Positions 24,120 through 35,114 of a stretch of 64,000 nucleotides of DNA are shown here, piece after piece. Both the position numbers and the translations under genes were made by a program. Position 1 is the stretch's first letter. Every line of letters begins with the position of its first letter. The notes under the pieces are model-generated. The model was not told the DNA's origin. It searched no databases and saw only the letters and a list, made by a program, of their open reading frames with translations. The stretch is from Hydractinia symbiolongicarpus (Eukaryota; Cnidaria; Hydrozoa; Anthoathecata; Hydractiniidae), in contig NC_079875.1 of the NCBI RefSeq assembly GCF_029227915.1, positions 28,644,001-28,708,000 of the forward strand, read 5' to 3'.

Positions 24120-24279
24120 TGTATAAGGATGAGATCAATAACTGGGACAATGTTGTGACTTGCTGATATGCTATAATCTTGAATAATAATAAATGCTAGA
24201 TCATAACGAGTAGAGTTCCTAACATAAGATAAATCGTAACAAGTAGGGTTCCTAAGATATAACGGGTAATATATATACA
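24120..24279 (-). repeat. 5' LTR of the Gypsy element
   Basis: Runs from TGTATAAGG just outside the primer-binding site to TATATATACA at the target duplication, giving short inverted ends TGTATA/TATACA. It contains a partial internal duplication (AACGAGTAGAGTTCCTAA against AACAAGTAGGGTTCCTAA). LTR length is short for the group. Confidence 0.8.
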
Positions 24280-24284
24280 ATAGA

Positions 24285-24766
24285 TTTAAAGAGACTTTCT
24301 GGAAGAGCAAGGATAGAAGAAAATAGAGGATGCTTACAGTAAAAGCTAGCATTCATCATTAGCTCCACTGACACAAGAATTCGTAAGTCGTCAACCATCA
24401 CATTTTTCCCAAACAAACACAACGCCATAGAACTGTACAGGCAATTTCCATTGACCTGAGACCTGTAATAAAAATAGGTATTGCTAGCTATTCTAAAACT
24501 TTAACTACACATTTTGCCAAACTGCTGCCTATTAAAGGTTTGTTTATGAAATTCAACTTGCTCAATATATAAATAAACTAAGAATGCATCAACAAAAGAA
24601 ACTGAACAAGCAAGACATATTTGAGATGACCTTTGCACATTTTAAAACAACAAAGATTATTCATAATCTTTTTAAGACAATATTCAGCTGCATAGTTAGT
24701 GGTCATAGTAACAAAAACGCATAGCTATTATAGAAACAACAAAAGATAAACATAAACAACTCACTT
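24285..24766. other. Unassigned sequence
   Basis: AT-rich, no recognised feature. Confidence 0.35.
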
Positions 24767-25000
24767 CTACGTAATTGCGCAACCATCCTTCTTTGCTTTC
24801 ACATAGGCAGGAAGGTAGTATTCTGCATGGCAATTTCTTTGGATAAAACCAAAAGTAAGTTGTTTTTGCAACACGTTAGTAGATGGCAAAACAGAATTAC
24901 ATTTAAACTTTTTATTTAATTCGGCGTAAATTTGAGGTAGCTCATCAAAATTTTCGTTTTCAAAAACTAACTCCACACGCTCTCTCAAGCTCTTGCAAGC
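24767..25000 (-). CDS. Unrecognised exon-like frame
   Basis: On the minus strand a possible acceptor (TCTCAACATAG) precedes an open stretch: a helix-prone RERVELVFENENFDELPQIY, then ELNKKFKC, ending in PAYVKAKKDGCAIT and a stop. Codon use looks coding rather than random. The family is not recognised; it could be the last exon of a host gene or part of another transposon. Confidence 0.3.
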   Translation of the reverse strand, partial: ACKSLRERVELVFENENFDELPQIYAELNKKFKCNSVLPSTNVLQKQLTFGFIQRNCHAEYYLPAYVKAKKDGCAIT

Positions 25001-25079
25001 TATGTTGAGAACGGAAAGAATCTACCGCATGCCTTACTTATATTTATAACAACATGCTACAAATTTTGACAGGTTTGTT

Positions 25080-25500
25080 TAAAACTTTCTGACTAAAAAT
25101 AGGTCAGGCCCACATAGGTTGATTCTAGTCAACGGTGAAAGCCTCACGGGATAACCTAGAGCCAAGACTGGCTGGCTTCAAAATTTCTGACTAAAAATAG
25201 GTCAGGCCAAGATAGGTTGACTCTAGTGTATGGTGAAAGCCTCACGGGATAACCTAGAGCCAAGACTGGCTGGCTTTAAAATTTCTGACTAAAAATAGGT
25301 CAGGCCAACATAGGTTTGATTCTTGTCGACGGTAAAAGCCTCGCGGGATAACCTAGAGCCAAGACTGGGCTGACTTCAAAATTTCTGACTCAAAATAGGT
25401 CGGGCCCACATAGGTTTGATTCTAGTCGACGGTAAAAGCCTCGCGGGATAACCTAGAGCCAAGACTGGCTAACACAGGTCAGGTCAACATAGGTTGATCC
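25080..25500. repeat. 98-bp tandem repeat, about four copies
   Basis: Units begin with TTTCTGACTAAAAATAGGTC at 25,086, 25,184, 25,282 and 25,382, giving spacings of 98, 98 and 100. Each carries CGGGATAACCTAGAGCCAAG and ends in GACTGGCTGGCTT. A partial fifth copy (GGTCAGGTCAACATAGG) follows. Copies differ by a few substitutions each. No open frame is shared. Confidence 0.9.
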
Positions 25501-25639
25501 AATTCGCGTTATGAGAAAACAAGGAGAAATATTTCGATCTTCAGATTCTGGGTAAATTCGACAGAATTCGATTTCAATCCTCGGCATTTTTTTACTAGGT
25601 CGCGTGACAGGGTTGACCTAGTCTAAATCCGCGCCTGAA

Positions 25640-25890
25640 TAGCTACTTAGGTTCAGAAATATGGGTGGAAACCTACCTGCCCTTGGTTAAAGTTCTGTTC
25701 ATCTTTTCAAATGAATTTTTTTTTTTTTTTTTTTATAATTTTTTTAATTAATTCCTTGTAAAAAGGGAGAATTGTGCTTTTAGAGGCATTTACTCTAGAG
25801 GAGTATAACATCTACCTTATTTCCAAAGACCTAACAGGTTGAGATCATCATTGCGGTGGCTTGCCACCTCTTTGTAAATTATTTTCTCTC
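25640..25890 (+). repeat. 3' tail of the endonuclease-USP non-LTR element
   Basis: From TACTTAGGTTCAGAAATATG to GCCACCTCTTTGTAAATTAT this matches the 3' untranslated region at 57,565-57,815. It includes CTTGTAAAAAGGGAGAATTG and GGAGTATAACATCTACCTTA. It is a severely 5'-truncated insertion, the normal product of aborted target-primed reverse transcription. Confidence 0.8.
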
Positions 25891-26394
25891 AGAGAATAGT
25901 TATAGTTCCAAGTTGGGCAGTACTCATGCTTGTAATAAGCAAGAAAGTGTATTCAGCACCTCCTGGGAGCCTAATCCCAATTTTATTTACATCCACCGTC
26001 CCTGTAGACAAAATACTTCAGTGCAGTTTGCTGTATTGTAAACCTTTTTATTTCACGCATACATATCGTTACTGTTATTTGCCCAGGATTACCTATTAAG
26101 GTTCTAATGATACTGTTATCAATGAGGGTCCTATGAAAAGCGTCTAGTACATTTAAAGCATGGTATTCTGGGTTGCCGCCACTGGTTTCCAAGTCTGCCT
26201 TTCTAAGGGGCGGTTTTTTGGTCAGTCCAGCTTTTTTGTTTCCAGGTGTACTGCTTTTCAGTCTTAGTCACAACCTTTCTAAGGGCTGGTTTTCAAGTCT
26301 ACCTTTCTAAGCCCTGGGCTCTGAGTCAGTAGGTATAAGCAACAAAAATATGATTTGTAATTGTCGACTCTTCTTTTTCCAATGTTTAATAAAG

Positions 26395-28770
26395 TTATTG
26401 GTTTTGGCGGATGGTGTCAATGAATATGGCTGGTGTCTTACAGGAGGCAGGGGATGCTTACTCAAGGGGGCCGTGCCAGATCCCAAGCATGAGTAAATTT
26501 CACCAATCCTCATGTTTCCACATTCATAGGTCTTTATTTCAGTTTAGCCGAAATCAATTAGCTTTTCGGTCATCCCTGTAAAGGGGAGAAAACAGAAGTT
26601 TTCCAGTTGCTTCTTAAAAGGCTAGTTATATCTGTATTGCGATGTAATTACTCCTTTTCTCTCTCCCATTAGAGCTATGTAAGGCATGCAAGTACAACAG
26701 TTGCTCAAGATACAATGCTATTCTCCTGCAAAAACGATCAATCTACACTTTTATAGCTTCTGACATGGCTCGGACCGTGCTTAAAGCGAAGACCTTCCGC
26801 ATCGCTCTGTCATGAAGCCCACAGTTGGTTAGATACTTTGGTTAGTTCTATGAAATTAATGCCAGTAATGAAAGGCAGAGCGCAGCTCTTGCATTTTCTT
26901 TATCTAATGTTCCAGAACTTTGGTTAAATCTTCTTAAAGTGGGACTGTTTGGGTTTTTCTCAGATTATCTGTCTGTTGTGCTTAGCCTGTAAGTAGCATC
27001 TGCAAAAAATATTGCTTCCACTTCTTCCAAAAAACTAACAACCTGCCAACTCATTCTGCTTCCTCATCTTTACCTTTATTAAACAAGTAGAACTGCAATA
27101 ATTGTGCTGCTCGTTCCCTTCAAACCAGCATTCATGTCATTCCTGCTGCTTTTTCTGTACTCGATGGAACTTGCCAGACAGTCAAAATTCCGCCAATTGG
27201 ACATGTCATGGCTATCCTTGTGTTCATGTAACACATCTTTACTTTAAAGTGGTTATAACAATGAGCTATTCGCCTCATGTACCTGTCTTACAGCCCTCGA
27301 CACCCCAAACACTTTGTCCTTCTTCCCTTTCAATTGCCAGAAAAATCGAGATGCGATGTGCATGACTTGTCAGTTCGACATATCTTCCCAATACTGTTTT
27401 TTCTACCTGTCTTACAGCCCTCGACACCCCAAACACTTTGTCCTTCTTCCCTTTCAATTTCCAGAAAATCGAGATGCGATGTGCATGACTTGTCAGTTCG
27501 ACATATCTTCCCAATACTGTTGTTTCTAAATTTTGCAACAATTCTGTCCAAAAAAAACAAGATTGTAGTTTTCATGCTCCTCCACTTCAAGTAATGACAG
27601 TGGAACAGACCATTTGTCATTGCAGTGCATTTCTTTTAATGTCTGAAGTAATTTTCCTTAATAACATTAACATCACAATGGCTGCAGCGAGACGAAGGTT
27701 TGTCTTTTTTGTTATCTTGTTTACTTCCATATTTGGAAGAATCATTTGCTGACTGTTCTTTGTTAAACAATACAATGTCTTTTTTTCGAATTGTTGAATC
27801 TTTGGCAATTTCAATGCATACGTTTTTGTTGTTGTGATGTTTCTTTTTAAATGTCTACTCAATTTTTATCTCATTTTCAAACATAATGGGCCTAATCGTT
27901 TGGGCCTTTTTGATTCGCCCTGTTTTCTCTGAAATGAGGGAAAACTGAAAAGAATATTTTAATATTAACACCTTTTTAAAAAAGCATCAGGAAAATTGGG
28001 TTCGTTCCTAATTCTGTGCAGTCATGGCAACAGCCCGCTTGCTTGCATCCAAGTAATCACAGATTTTGGGAGTTCAAAATCTTTTTAAATAAAAGTACTT
28101 ACAGCTAAATGTAAATTTGAAACACCGATATTTTTTCCCTTAACTCTTCGAGTTATTTCTTTCACTTTTTTTATAAATTAGCAAAATTATTTCTTACGAC
28201 GAATATGTAGTCAATTAACAAAAGTGTTGAGAAATATTCTTTTTTACATTATATGCAAATAAGTGTTAATAAGTTACTGGAGCTCAATATTTATATTGAA
28301 AACCTATTTTATATAGAGAACATTATGGCACATACCTTTCAATTTTGGAAATTATTGCACCATTATTTAGAACTGGTTATTGGTCCGTGGAAAAATCTAC
28401 GGGTTCCCTTATCCTGCATTTTGTGTAGTTGGCTACTGCGCTACTATTTTGGGCAGAGACTGTTATTAGATAGAGCTATTATTGGTGGTAATTCTTTAAA
28501 CAACGCAGTTTTGGAAGTGGTCAACTATTATCTTCTTTTGTGGTGTCTATGGTTCTTCTTATTCTTATTCTTTGTTACTAATATATTTTCAAAAAGGACA
28601 AAAAAAGACTGTTTAAAGCGGTAGTAATGTCCACATGTCAGTTTTCTTTTAATTGTTACTTGTAAATCATGGTTTAATTTTTTTTCTTTCTTTACGACCA
28701 TTACTTTCCTAATTATTTTTCCTTAAATTTCATCACTTTCAGGATCAAACAATAGACTTAGTCATGTCAC
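26395..28770 (-). repeat. Inverted repeat arm B (partner at 15,355-17,430)
   Basis: The reverse complement matches arm A from the Mutator-like coding edge (near 28,768) through to the GGAGGCAGGGGATG region near 26,440. The hydrophobic 123-residue plus frame at 28,253-28,624 is antisense to the matching arm and is not a gene. Arm B contains an extra block at about 26.65-27.58 kb that includes a 124-bp tandem duplication. The outermost end of the matching pair coincides with the transposase frame in arm A, so arm B looks like an internally truncated copy of the same element. Confidence 0.7.
27281..27527. repeat. 124-bp tandem duplication
   Basis: 27,281-27,404 and 27,405-27,527 are nearly identical (one deleted A, one T-to-G change near the end). 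Each unit contains ACAGCCCTCGACACCCCAAA and GATGCGATGTGCATGACTTG. The very low divergence makes it one of the youngest local changes in the window. Confidence 0.9.
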
Positions 28771-29856
28771 CAAAATCTGTACCTTCGATTGGGCTATTTT
28801 TCGTGAGGTACCGCTATTTAGCAAATAGTGAAGAGGGGTAGCAGAGACAGACGCTAACGTTTCTCTCTCAAGCTATATGCAAAATTAAAAATAATTTAAG
28901 AATAAAGGATTATTGTTTTTTTTTCTTGTTTTTTTTTTTTTGTCTATAAAAATGAGTATATTTTGTGTAAAAAAATTAATAGAACAAGTATCACAGTGGT
29001 GGACTGTACCTGTGAAAGAAGTTACATTGTCTGATGTTAATTCCGTCATGTGGTCACAATAGTTTTGATGCCAGCACCGTTACAACTATTATCCCAGACT
29101 ATTCAGTATCTTTTTAAGTTCTAGTGAAAAGAAGAAAAATAATTGGCACAATTTATACATGAAAAGGTGTTAAAGAATTGTCAATGTTTATGGTCAAACA
29201 CTAAAATAAATAAATTTTCTTAATGTGAAATTACATTGTTTACTTTGGGAAAGCATGTACTTAGTTGTATTTCCATCACGTGACAAGTAGCTATTAACTT
29301 GTTCAGCTTCTTCGACTGATGTCTGGAGAACATGATTTGGAATCATGTTATTGACATAGCATTAAATCAAACTGAAAATTAAAAAATCTGTATGTATATG
29401 ACCTGACAAGACATCTGGTGTAGTTTCGCCAGGCATTACTGAGACTGGGAGTTTCATTTGATCGGAGATAAACGAGTCGTGTAAATTAAGCTATAGACAA
29501 TATTTATAAGTATTAACAATTGCAAATTATCACCCGCAGCATATTCGTATCTCTTCATTTATTTCTGTCAAGGTTTTCTTTGGTACATTTCCCAAAGTTT
29601 GATTCGGATCAAGAGTCATTTTTTGTGCACAATGATCGAACTTTATCGCATATTTTAACGAGTTGAAATGCCACAAAGCAAATTAAAATACCTCTTTTTT
29701 CTCCTTAACCAGGTTAAAAGTCATACATTTTAGCCATATGTTATACTGTTTACTCTTCCGTACAAACAAGACAACATTAATAAGGAAATCCTAAAAGTGC
29801 ATTAACAAGGACAAATACTTCTTCACTAACAGTTGGGCATACGATTGTTTCTCGCA
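28771..29856. other. Unassigned AT-rich sequence with T tracts
   Basis: Poly-T and poly-A tracts near 28,915-28,945; otherwise nothing recognised. Confidence 0.35.
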
Positions 29857-30420
29857 TTACTTGGCAAGAAACTCATTTCTAATGATGTTCTGGACCAGGA
29901 GGGCTGCCAAGTCATCCGTTTTCATAGCTTTCATAATATTTTGAATGTTTAAAACTTCACTAGATGCGGTACTGGCATCTAATCTCCCTCCATCAACTGA
30001 CGTCAACTGACAGGTATCGAAAAATGCGTTTCTTGAATACACTTTTCCGTGGCCATACATGTAGACTGTTTTATGTGTTTTTTATTTTAATTCGGTACAT
30101 ATCCTTTTCTAAAAGCGCTTCCCTAAATTCTTTACAATGATGCCTTCATTAGAATTTACGCATATTAAAAACTTGTCTAGTTCTCCCGATAGTTCATCTT
30201 TCTTCTCCAAAAACATTCTATTTCGCAACCTTTTCACTTATTTGACAAGAAGGTAATTCAAGTTGTGCCGCATTCCAGCCTTTAAACTTTTATATTCTAT
30301 CATTGTTACGATATAAATGGCATTGCACAGATCTTCAAAATTGTCCCTAACAAACGAACTAATGTCAGAAAAACCTGCCATAGTCTTAAGCGTTTCATAA
30401 AAACTTCCTAGTTGGCGCAT
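29857..30420 (-). pseudogene. Relic of an uncharacterised transposon-associated protein
   Basis: Two minus-strand frames in order, 30,420-30,238 then 30,060-29,857, separated by stops. The first reads FEDLCNAIYIVTMIEYKSLK then AGMRHNLNYLLVK, continuing in a shifted frame with RNRMFLEKKDELSGELDKFL. From memory this style resembles an uncharacterised protein family in cnidarian genomes with a tyrosine-recombinase-like C-terminus; that link is weak and no catalytic residue is seen here. It could equally be a decayed host exon set. Confidence 0.35.
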
Positions 30421-30699
30421 ATCTGCTCAAAACTCTTTAGAATAGAAGCACAACGAGTTGTGCCTAAAAAGGAGTCCAGATGATACTTATTACTTTATCT
30501 CTTCGAATCTGTTAAAAAGACCTGAGTCTTGGAATACGCCTGAGTTTAAGATCATTTGACACTCGGTTACCTGATTTATGCCCATAACACATGTGGAAAG
30601 CTACAGCCAGGGTCACAAGTCCTGGCGTGCAGATAGTTGTTTGCTTCTTAAACACATTCTCTAAAGAATAATTTTAAATTTATCCGTTAAAGGATATTC

Positions 30700-30965
30700 A
30701 CGTTATGATAAGTTTTATTTATCTCATTTTGTACCTATTCAATTCATTTTGAATTGCTTTAATATTTATTGTTTAGTGTTGTGTTCTGTCGCTGTTGTAT
30801 TTTTCTGCCTTTTACGGTCAATGTGTTTAGGAAATCCTTGCAAAAAGGGGATTTTGCTTTTTTGAAAAATCTCTAGAGGGTTGCAACCTCTAACTATAGT
30901 AGAACCAGCTGTCATTAGACAAGAAATATCATTACAGCTAGCTGTTTTGTCACCTCATCATCATT
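30700..30965 (-). repeat. Dispersed repeat, inverted copy
   Basis: Reverse complement of 10,085-10,290, including GATGAGGTGACAAAACAGCT, TGTCTAATGACAGCTGG and AAAGCAATTCAAA, but lacking the zinc-finger codons that follow in the other copy. Confidence 0.65.
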
Positions 30966-32543
30966 GTCTTTTTATGACGCTGCAATTTTGCAAACATTTT
31001 GCCACAGCGTTGTTTCATAAAGAGCATACTTTCAAAAATCTTGCGAATCTCTCTTGACTAAAGAAACAATATATGCTGGAGTATTTGGAACGTGAATGCT
31101 AAAGAGATGATGTGAACACACAGTTCCACCGCCAAGCAAAGTGTTAAAATCCCGTTGCTTTACCATCAGATAAAATATAAAGTAGCTGTCAAAAAAGGCA
31201 TGTTAAAAAATAGTGGCATGTTAGCGGTAGCAAAGAGGTACTTCATTAAAAAAACCATATTTAAGTGAGTAACCTTGATTAAAAATCCTTTATTTAACGT
31301 CATCTATGCATAAATCGAAAAGATTTAATACTTGGGATGTTTTCAGTTCAGTAAGTTTCCGTATCTTAGTTATAAAGCTGTAGTCTATGTTACGTACTGA
31401 CTTGTATCAGGTTTTCGTTCAGTGATTTGACTCGTGTTTGCAAAAATTTCCCTCAGTTTGTTTCCATTTTTAGATTTGCTCAGAAAGCCATGGTTTTTTA
31501 AAAATACTTTAAACAACAGTAAAATTTAAAATCATTCCTTCGTCTTAGCTAAAAAGATTCACCCAAAACCCAGATAAAATACCAAAAAACACAAATAATA
31601 TAGTGTAAAAAATGACATATTCTGCAATTGTCAAAAAGACTAAAAAAATGGATACTTGACATAATTCATTTCTAATTGTTGACAAAAAGTCTGCATTCCA
31701 ATCCAAATCGCCAATGGCGTTAGACACTTGTCTGGTTACAGCATGACTTTAGTGTCATCGTCAGTTTTGCAAATATTCTCCTCTTCATCTATTTCCGATT
31801 CTTCAATTTCACATAAAGATTTCGGATCGAGAAAATGTCCAAACGCCAAAAGTAATGTTACAATCGTTTATATCCTACCCAATCCAGCAGGATTAGAAAC
31901 CTACAAAAAGATTGTCGCTTTATAATCCGGGTCTTTTTCTCCTTCTTGTGCAGAATTAAGTTCACCGATATATTCTCCTATGGATTCATCCTTCTTAATT
32001 AGTCTAGTTACAAAGACTCCAAAACCTACAGAAAAGCAAAGACGAACTAAATTAGGTAAGTTTCCTAAAATATTTTCTTCATCAGTTTAATTAATTTAAT
32101 TACTTTAAACGAGGCTCTGCGCAAAATAATGGTAATAAAAAATATTACCTATCACATCATCAATTTTGTGCTTTTCGATATGATATGGGTTTGTGCGAGA
32201 ACGTATATGGTGTTTCGCAACATCACACAGAGTATCTGGCTCTCTTTTTCTTGCCCTTCTCCGAACAGTCTAAAATTATGTGTAACCACAAAGAATATTA
32301 ACGAGGATCGGATAAGTATTTAGCAGACGGCAAGTAAATTGTCTTAAATCATACTTAAATAGTATATGCTGACAAATTATTACTTTAATGTATGGATGTG
32401 AAGATGAATATCTTTGACCACTGAAATATGAGTTTAAGAATAATTGTGACAAGGCACTTGAAGGTCTTTCTGAAATTTGGTAAAATTAGAATGGAAATGT
32501 TATTTTTAACAATCTGCCTAAGAAACGACTTCGGTCATAAAAT
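30966..32543. other. Unassigned sequence with exon-like pieces
   Basis: On the plus strand at 31,728-31,925 a Ser-rich frame (SSSISDSSISHKDFGSRKC) is followed near 32,000-32,056 by another open piece (FLISLVTKTPKPTEKQRRTK) ending at a good donor (GGTAAGTTTC). They could be exons; no motif is recognised. Confidence 0.25.
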
Positions 32544-34994
32544 CATGGTGACCACTGTCCTGGAATGTCCTGGAATTTAGTTTTTGTCCTGGAATGTCCA
32601 TGACTTTCCTTTTTTAGAGATTGTCCTGGAATGTCCTGGAATTTAGTTTGAAGGCTGCATATTTAATTTTTAAGGATCATCAAATTCTTTTTTTCAGGCT
32701 TTCTTGCTTGATTTCTAGTTTTATCATTGGTTTAGTATCTACCATGGTATATCTATGTTATATTTCACTTGACCTTACCTAACAATTAAGTTTCTTATAG
32801 TTTACTTTTTATTTCTGTTTAGAACTAGACTAAAAGAGATTACTAATGATATAATAATGCCAAGGAAATCAAATTTTTTAGACGACTGACTAAAAGATCC
32901 GAATTACAAGAGCTGGCTTTCCAAAAAAAATGAAGGCTTTGAAAGATGTAAATACTGCTCGAAAGATATTTGCGTCACAAATATGGGCGAAGCAGCTATC
33001 AAAAGTCATAAAAAAAGTAAAAAACACACTGAAAGAGAACCTGTTAATTCTTCTGTTCTCCCTTTTGTTACCGGTAACCAAAATGTAACAGATTCTTCCA
33101 AGCTAACGTACTCTTCTGAGCCAACATCCTCTTCTGAGCCAACATCCTCTGGTAAACCAAGATCCTCAACTAAACCCTGTCAAGGTACTTTAGATTCCAT
33201 GTTTGAGAGAGATCAAATATTATTTGCAGAAATCCGCTGGGCTATGAAGGTGGTCCAGGCTAACTTTTCCCAACGCTCTTGTGATGGACAAATAGCAGAA
33301 ATATTTTCTTGCGGAAGAACCAAATGTGGCTATCTCATTAACCATGGTCTTGCTCCATATTTCTTAGAAGTCTTGATGGAAGAAGTCAAGAAATCACCTA
33401 CATATTCGTTATCCTTTGATGAAAGTTTAAACAAAAAACTACAAAAGGGACAAATGGATATTTTGGTCAGATATTGGGATAATGAGAATGATATTTCCAT
33501 AACAAGGTACATGAACTCTGAATTCATGGGTGGTGCAAATGCAGAGCAAATACTCGAAACTTTTTTGAATGGGTCCAAATCTCTTGATCCAAAAAGTCTT
33601 ATGCAAATATCTTCAGATGGACCAAATGTCAACCTAAAGTTTCTTACTTTATTTTCTGAAAAACGTGATCTTGATGAACTAGCTGGTCTAGTGAATATCG
33701 GAACATGTGGCCTGCATACTGTACATGGAAGCTTGAAAAATGGCATCAAGAAGTCTGGTTGGGAAATGGGAAAGATGCTGAAAGCTATGTCAAAGTTGTT
33801 AGATGAATCACCTGCCAGAAGGGATCTGTACGAAAAGTTGACAGAAACAAATATTTATCCACTGCCTTATTGTGGTCACAGGTGGTGTGAGAATGAAAAC
33901 TGTGCAAATCGAGCAGACACCATATGGCCTGAATTTGTGAAGTTCATCAAACATCTAGATCGTCTTATAAAGTCCAGACAGCCACAGAGGAAATCATTTG
34001 CAGTTCTTCAAAAAGCAGTTAAAGATCCCTTGATGCCTACAAAACTCAAGTTGGTTCTCAAAGCTCATTGATGATGTTGTACCTGAACACCAGGAAAAGT
34101 TTCTCTAATTTGAAAAGTTTGATCAAAGGCTAGATACATTCTTTGCCCAGTTTCTAAAAACAAAAGGTTTTGAGTCTTTATGGAGTATTTTTAAGCTCGT
34201 ATTCTGGCTGAGTCACGGACAATCTGCTATTGAACGAGGCTTCAAAGCAAATAAAGAATTCATTAAAGAGAACCAGTCAGAATGTTCGCTGAAATCATTA
34301 AGAGTTCTGCACAATCACATGATTGCAAAAGAAGTGCGAGCACACAACATTCCAATTACAAGGGAATTAGTTAAGTCTGTCAAGTGTGCAAGATCGCGTT
34401 ATGTTGAAATTAATAATGAAAAGAAGAAGTTAAAAGTGGATTCTGGAAAAGCATTGAAACGAAAGGTTATTTCAACTGAAATTGAAGAAGTGCAAAGGAA
34501 AAAACAATTCCTCCACACCAGTATAAACACTCTCATTAAAGATGCTGATGAATTGGCATTGAAAGCACACACAAATGCTGACTTTCAAATCCTTATACGA
34601 TCAAACGATTTACGAATGTTAGCCAACACCAAGAAGGAACAATTTGACGAGTTGGTTCAGATGGAGCAAGCATTAACACTTCGAAAGGATTCCATTGTTT
34701 GATTTGAAAAGTATTTTGTAGTCTTACGTTGCTATTTTGTTATTGGGGTTAATTTTTGTTTGGCTAGCTAGTGTTTATTATAGTTCAGAGATTGAATTCT
34801 TATGTTGTTACAGCTTTTAGTTTTAAGCTCAAAGAAATACATGACTTTACTTTATTTGTTGTCCTGGATTGTTCTGGAATTTTTTATTTTTTTTCAATTT
34901 TGTCCTGAAATGTCCTGGATTTTAATTTAAAATGTCCTGGAAAAAAAGGTAAAATGTCCTGGAATTTGAAAGTTTTTTTTGAGTAGTCACCATG
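32544..34994 (+). mobile_element. hAT transposon relic A with terminal inverted repeats
   Basis: The outer ends are CATGGTGACCACTG (left) and its near reverse complement at 34,981-34,994, 12 of 14 bases matching over the aligned part. Inside each end lies a cluster of TGTCCTGGAATTT-type repeats: three to four on the left in direct form and four to five on the right in the same orientation. Between them is a broken hAT transposase. The flanking eight bases (CATAAAAT and AAAATCTA) do not match, so no target duplication is claimed. Confidence 0.7.
32880..34702 (+). pseudogene. hAT-superfamily transposase, internally deleted
   Basis: A BED-like zinc finger opens it (CKYCSKD, with HKKSKKH about 20 residues on). 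A Ser/Thr/Glu-Pro-rich linker follows, then the RNase H-like core (SLSFDESLNK with its Asp, SSDGPNVNLKFL, CGLHTVHGSLKNG), and CGHRWCENENCANRA. The main frame (32,983-34,071) ends after KLKLVLKAH. In another frame WLSHGQSAIERGFKANKEF, the hAT C-terminal dimerisation region, appears near 34,205, followed by a 127-residue charged frame to 34,702. Comparison with relic B shows about 150-200 residues missing between these parts, plus a frameshift and a stop. It cannot make an active enzyme. Confidence 0.75.
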
Positions 34995-35114
34995 AAAATC
35001 TATGCTCAGTGTAGCAAATCTACTTAATTTTTATTTCGAAATTATGTCTCTTTTGCAAAACATGTACCGTGTTTCAAGTACGATAAAATTTTTTTTGATT
35101 GAAAAGAATGTGTT

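Larger units (their letters stand above)
18950..24279 (-). mobile_element. Ty3/Gypsy LTR retrotransposon, degenerate
   Basis: Two related LTRs bound the element, and each outer end abuts the same five bases ATAGA (18,945-18,949 and 24,280-24,284), a target-site duplication. In minus-strand order it carries 5' LTR, primer-binding site, gag with CCHC knuckles, aspartic protease, reverse transcriptase, RNase H, integrase, 3' LTR. The order RT-RH-IN places it in Ty3/Gypsy rather than Copia. Length is 5.3 kb. Several stops and frameshifts make it non-autonomous. It inserted between the two arms of the 15-29 kb inverted repeat. Confidence 0.92.

Noticed and set aside
28253-28624. 123-residue frame that looks like a membrane protein
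   Set aside because: It is antisense to the inverted-repeat arm shared with 15-17 kb and is hydrophobic because of T-rich sequence; no matching frame exists in the other arm.
33330-33749. 139-residue minus-strand frame inside the hAT relic
   Set aside because: It overlaps the hAT core in antisense; the plus-strand frame carries recognisable motifs.
32536-35002. 8-bp target duplication for hAT relic A
   Set aside because: The flanking eight bases differ (CATAAAAT against AAAATCTA); only AAAAT-like words are shared.
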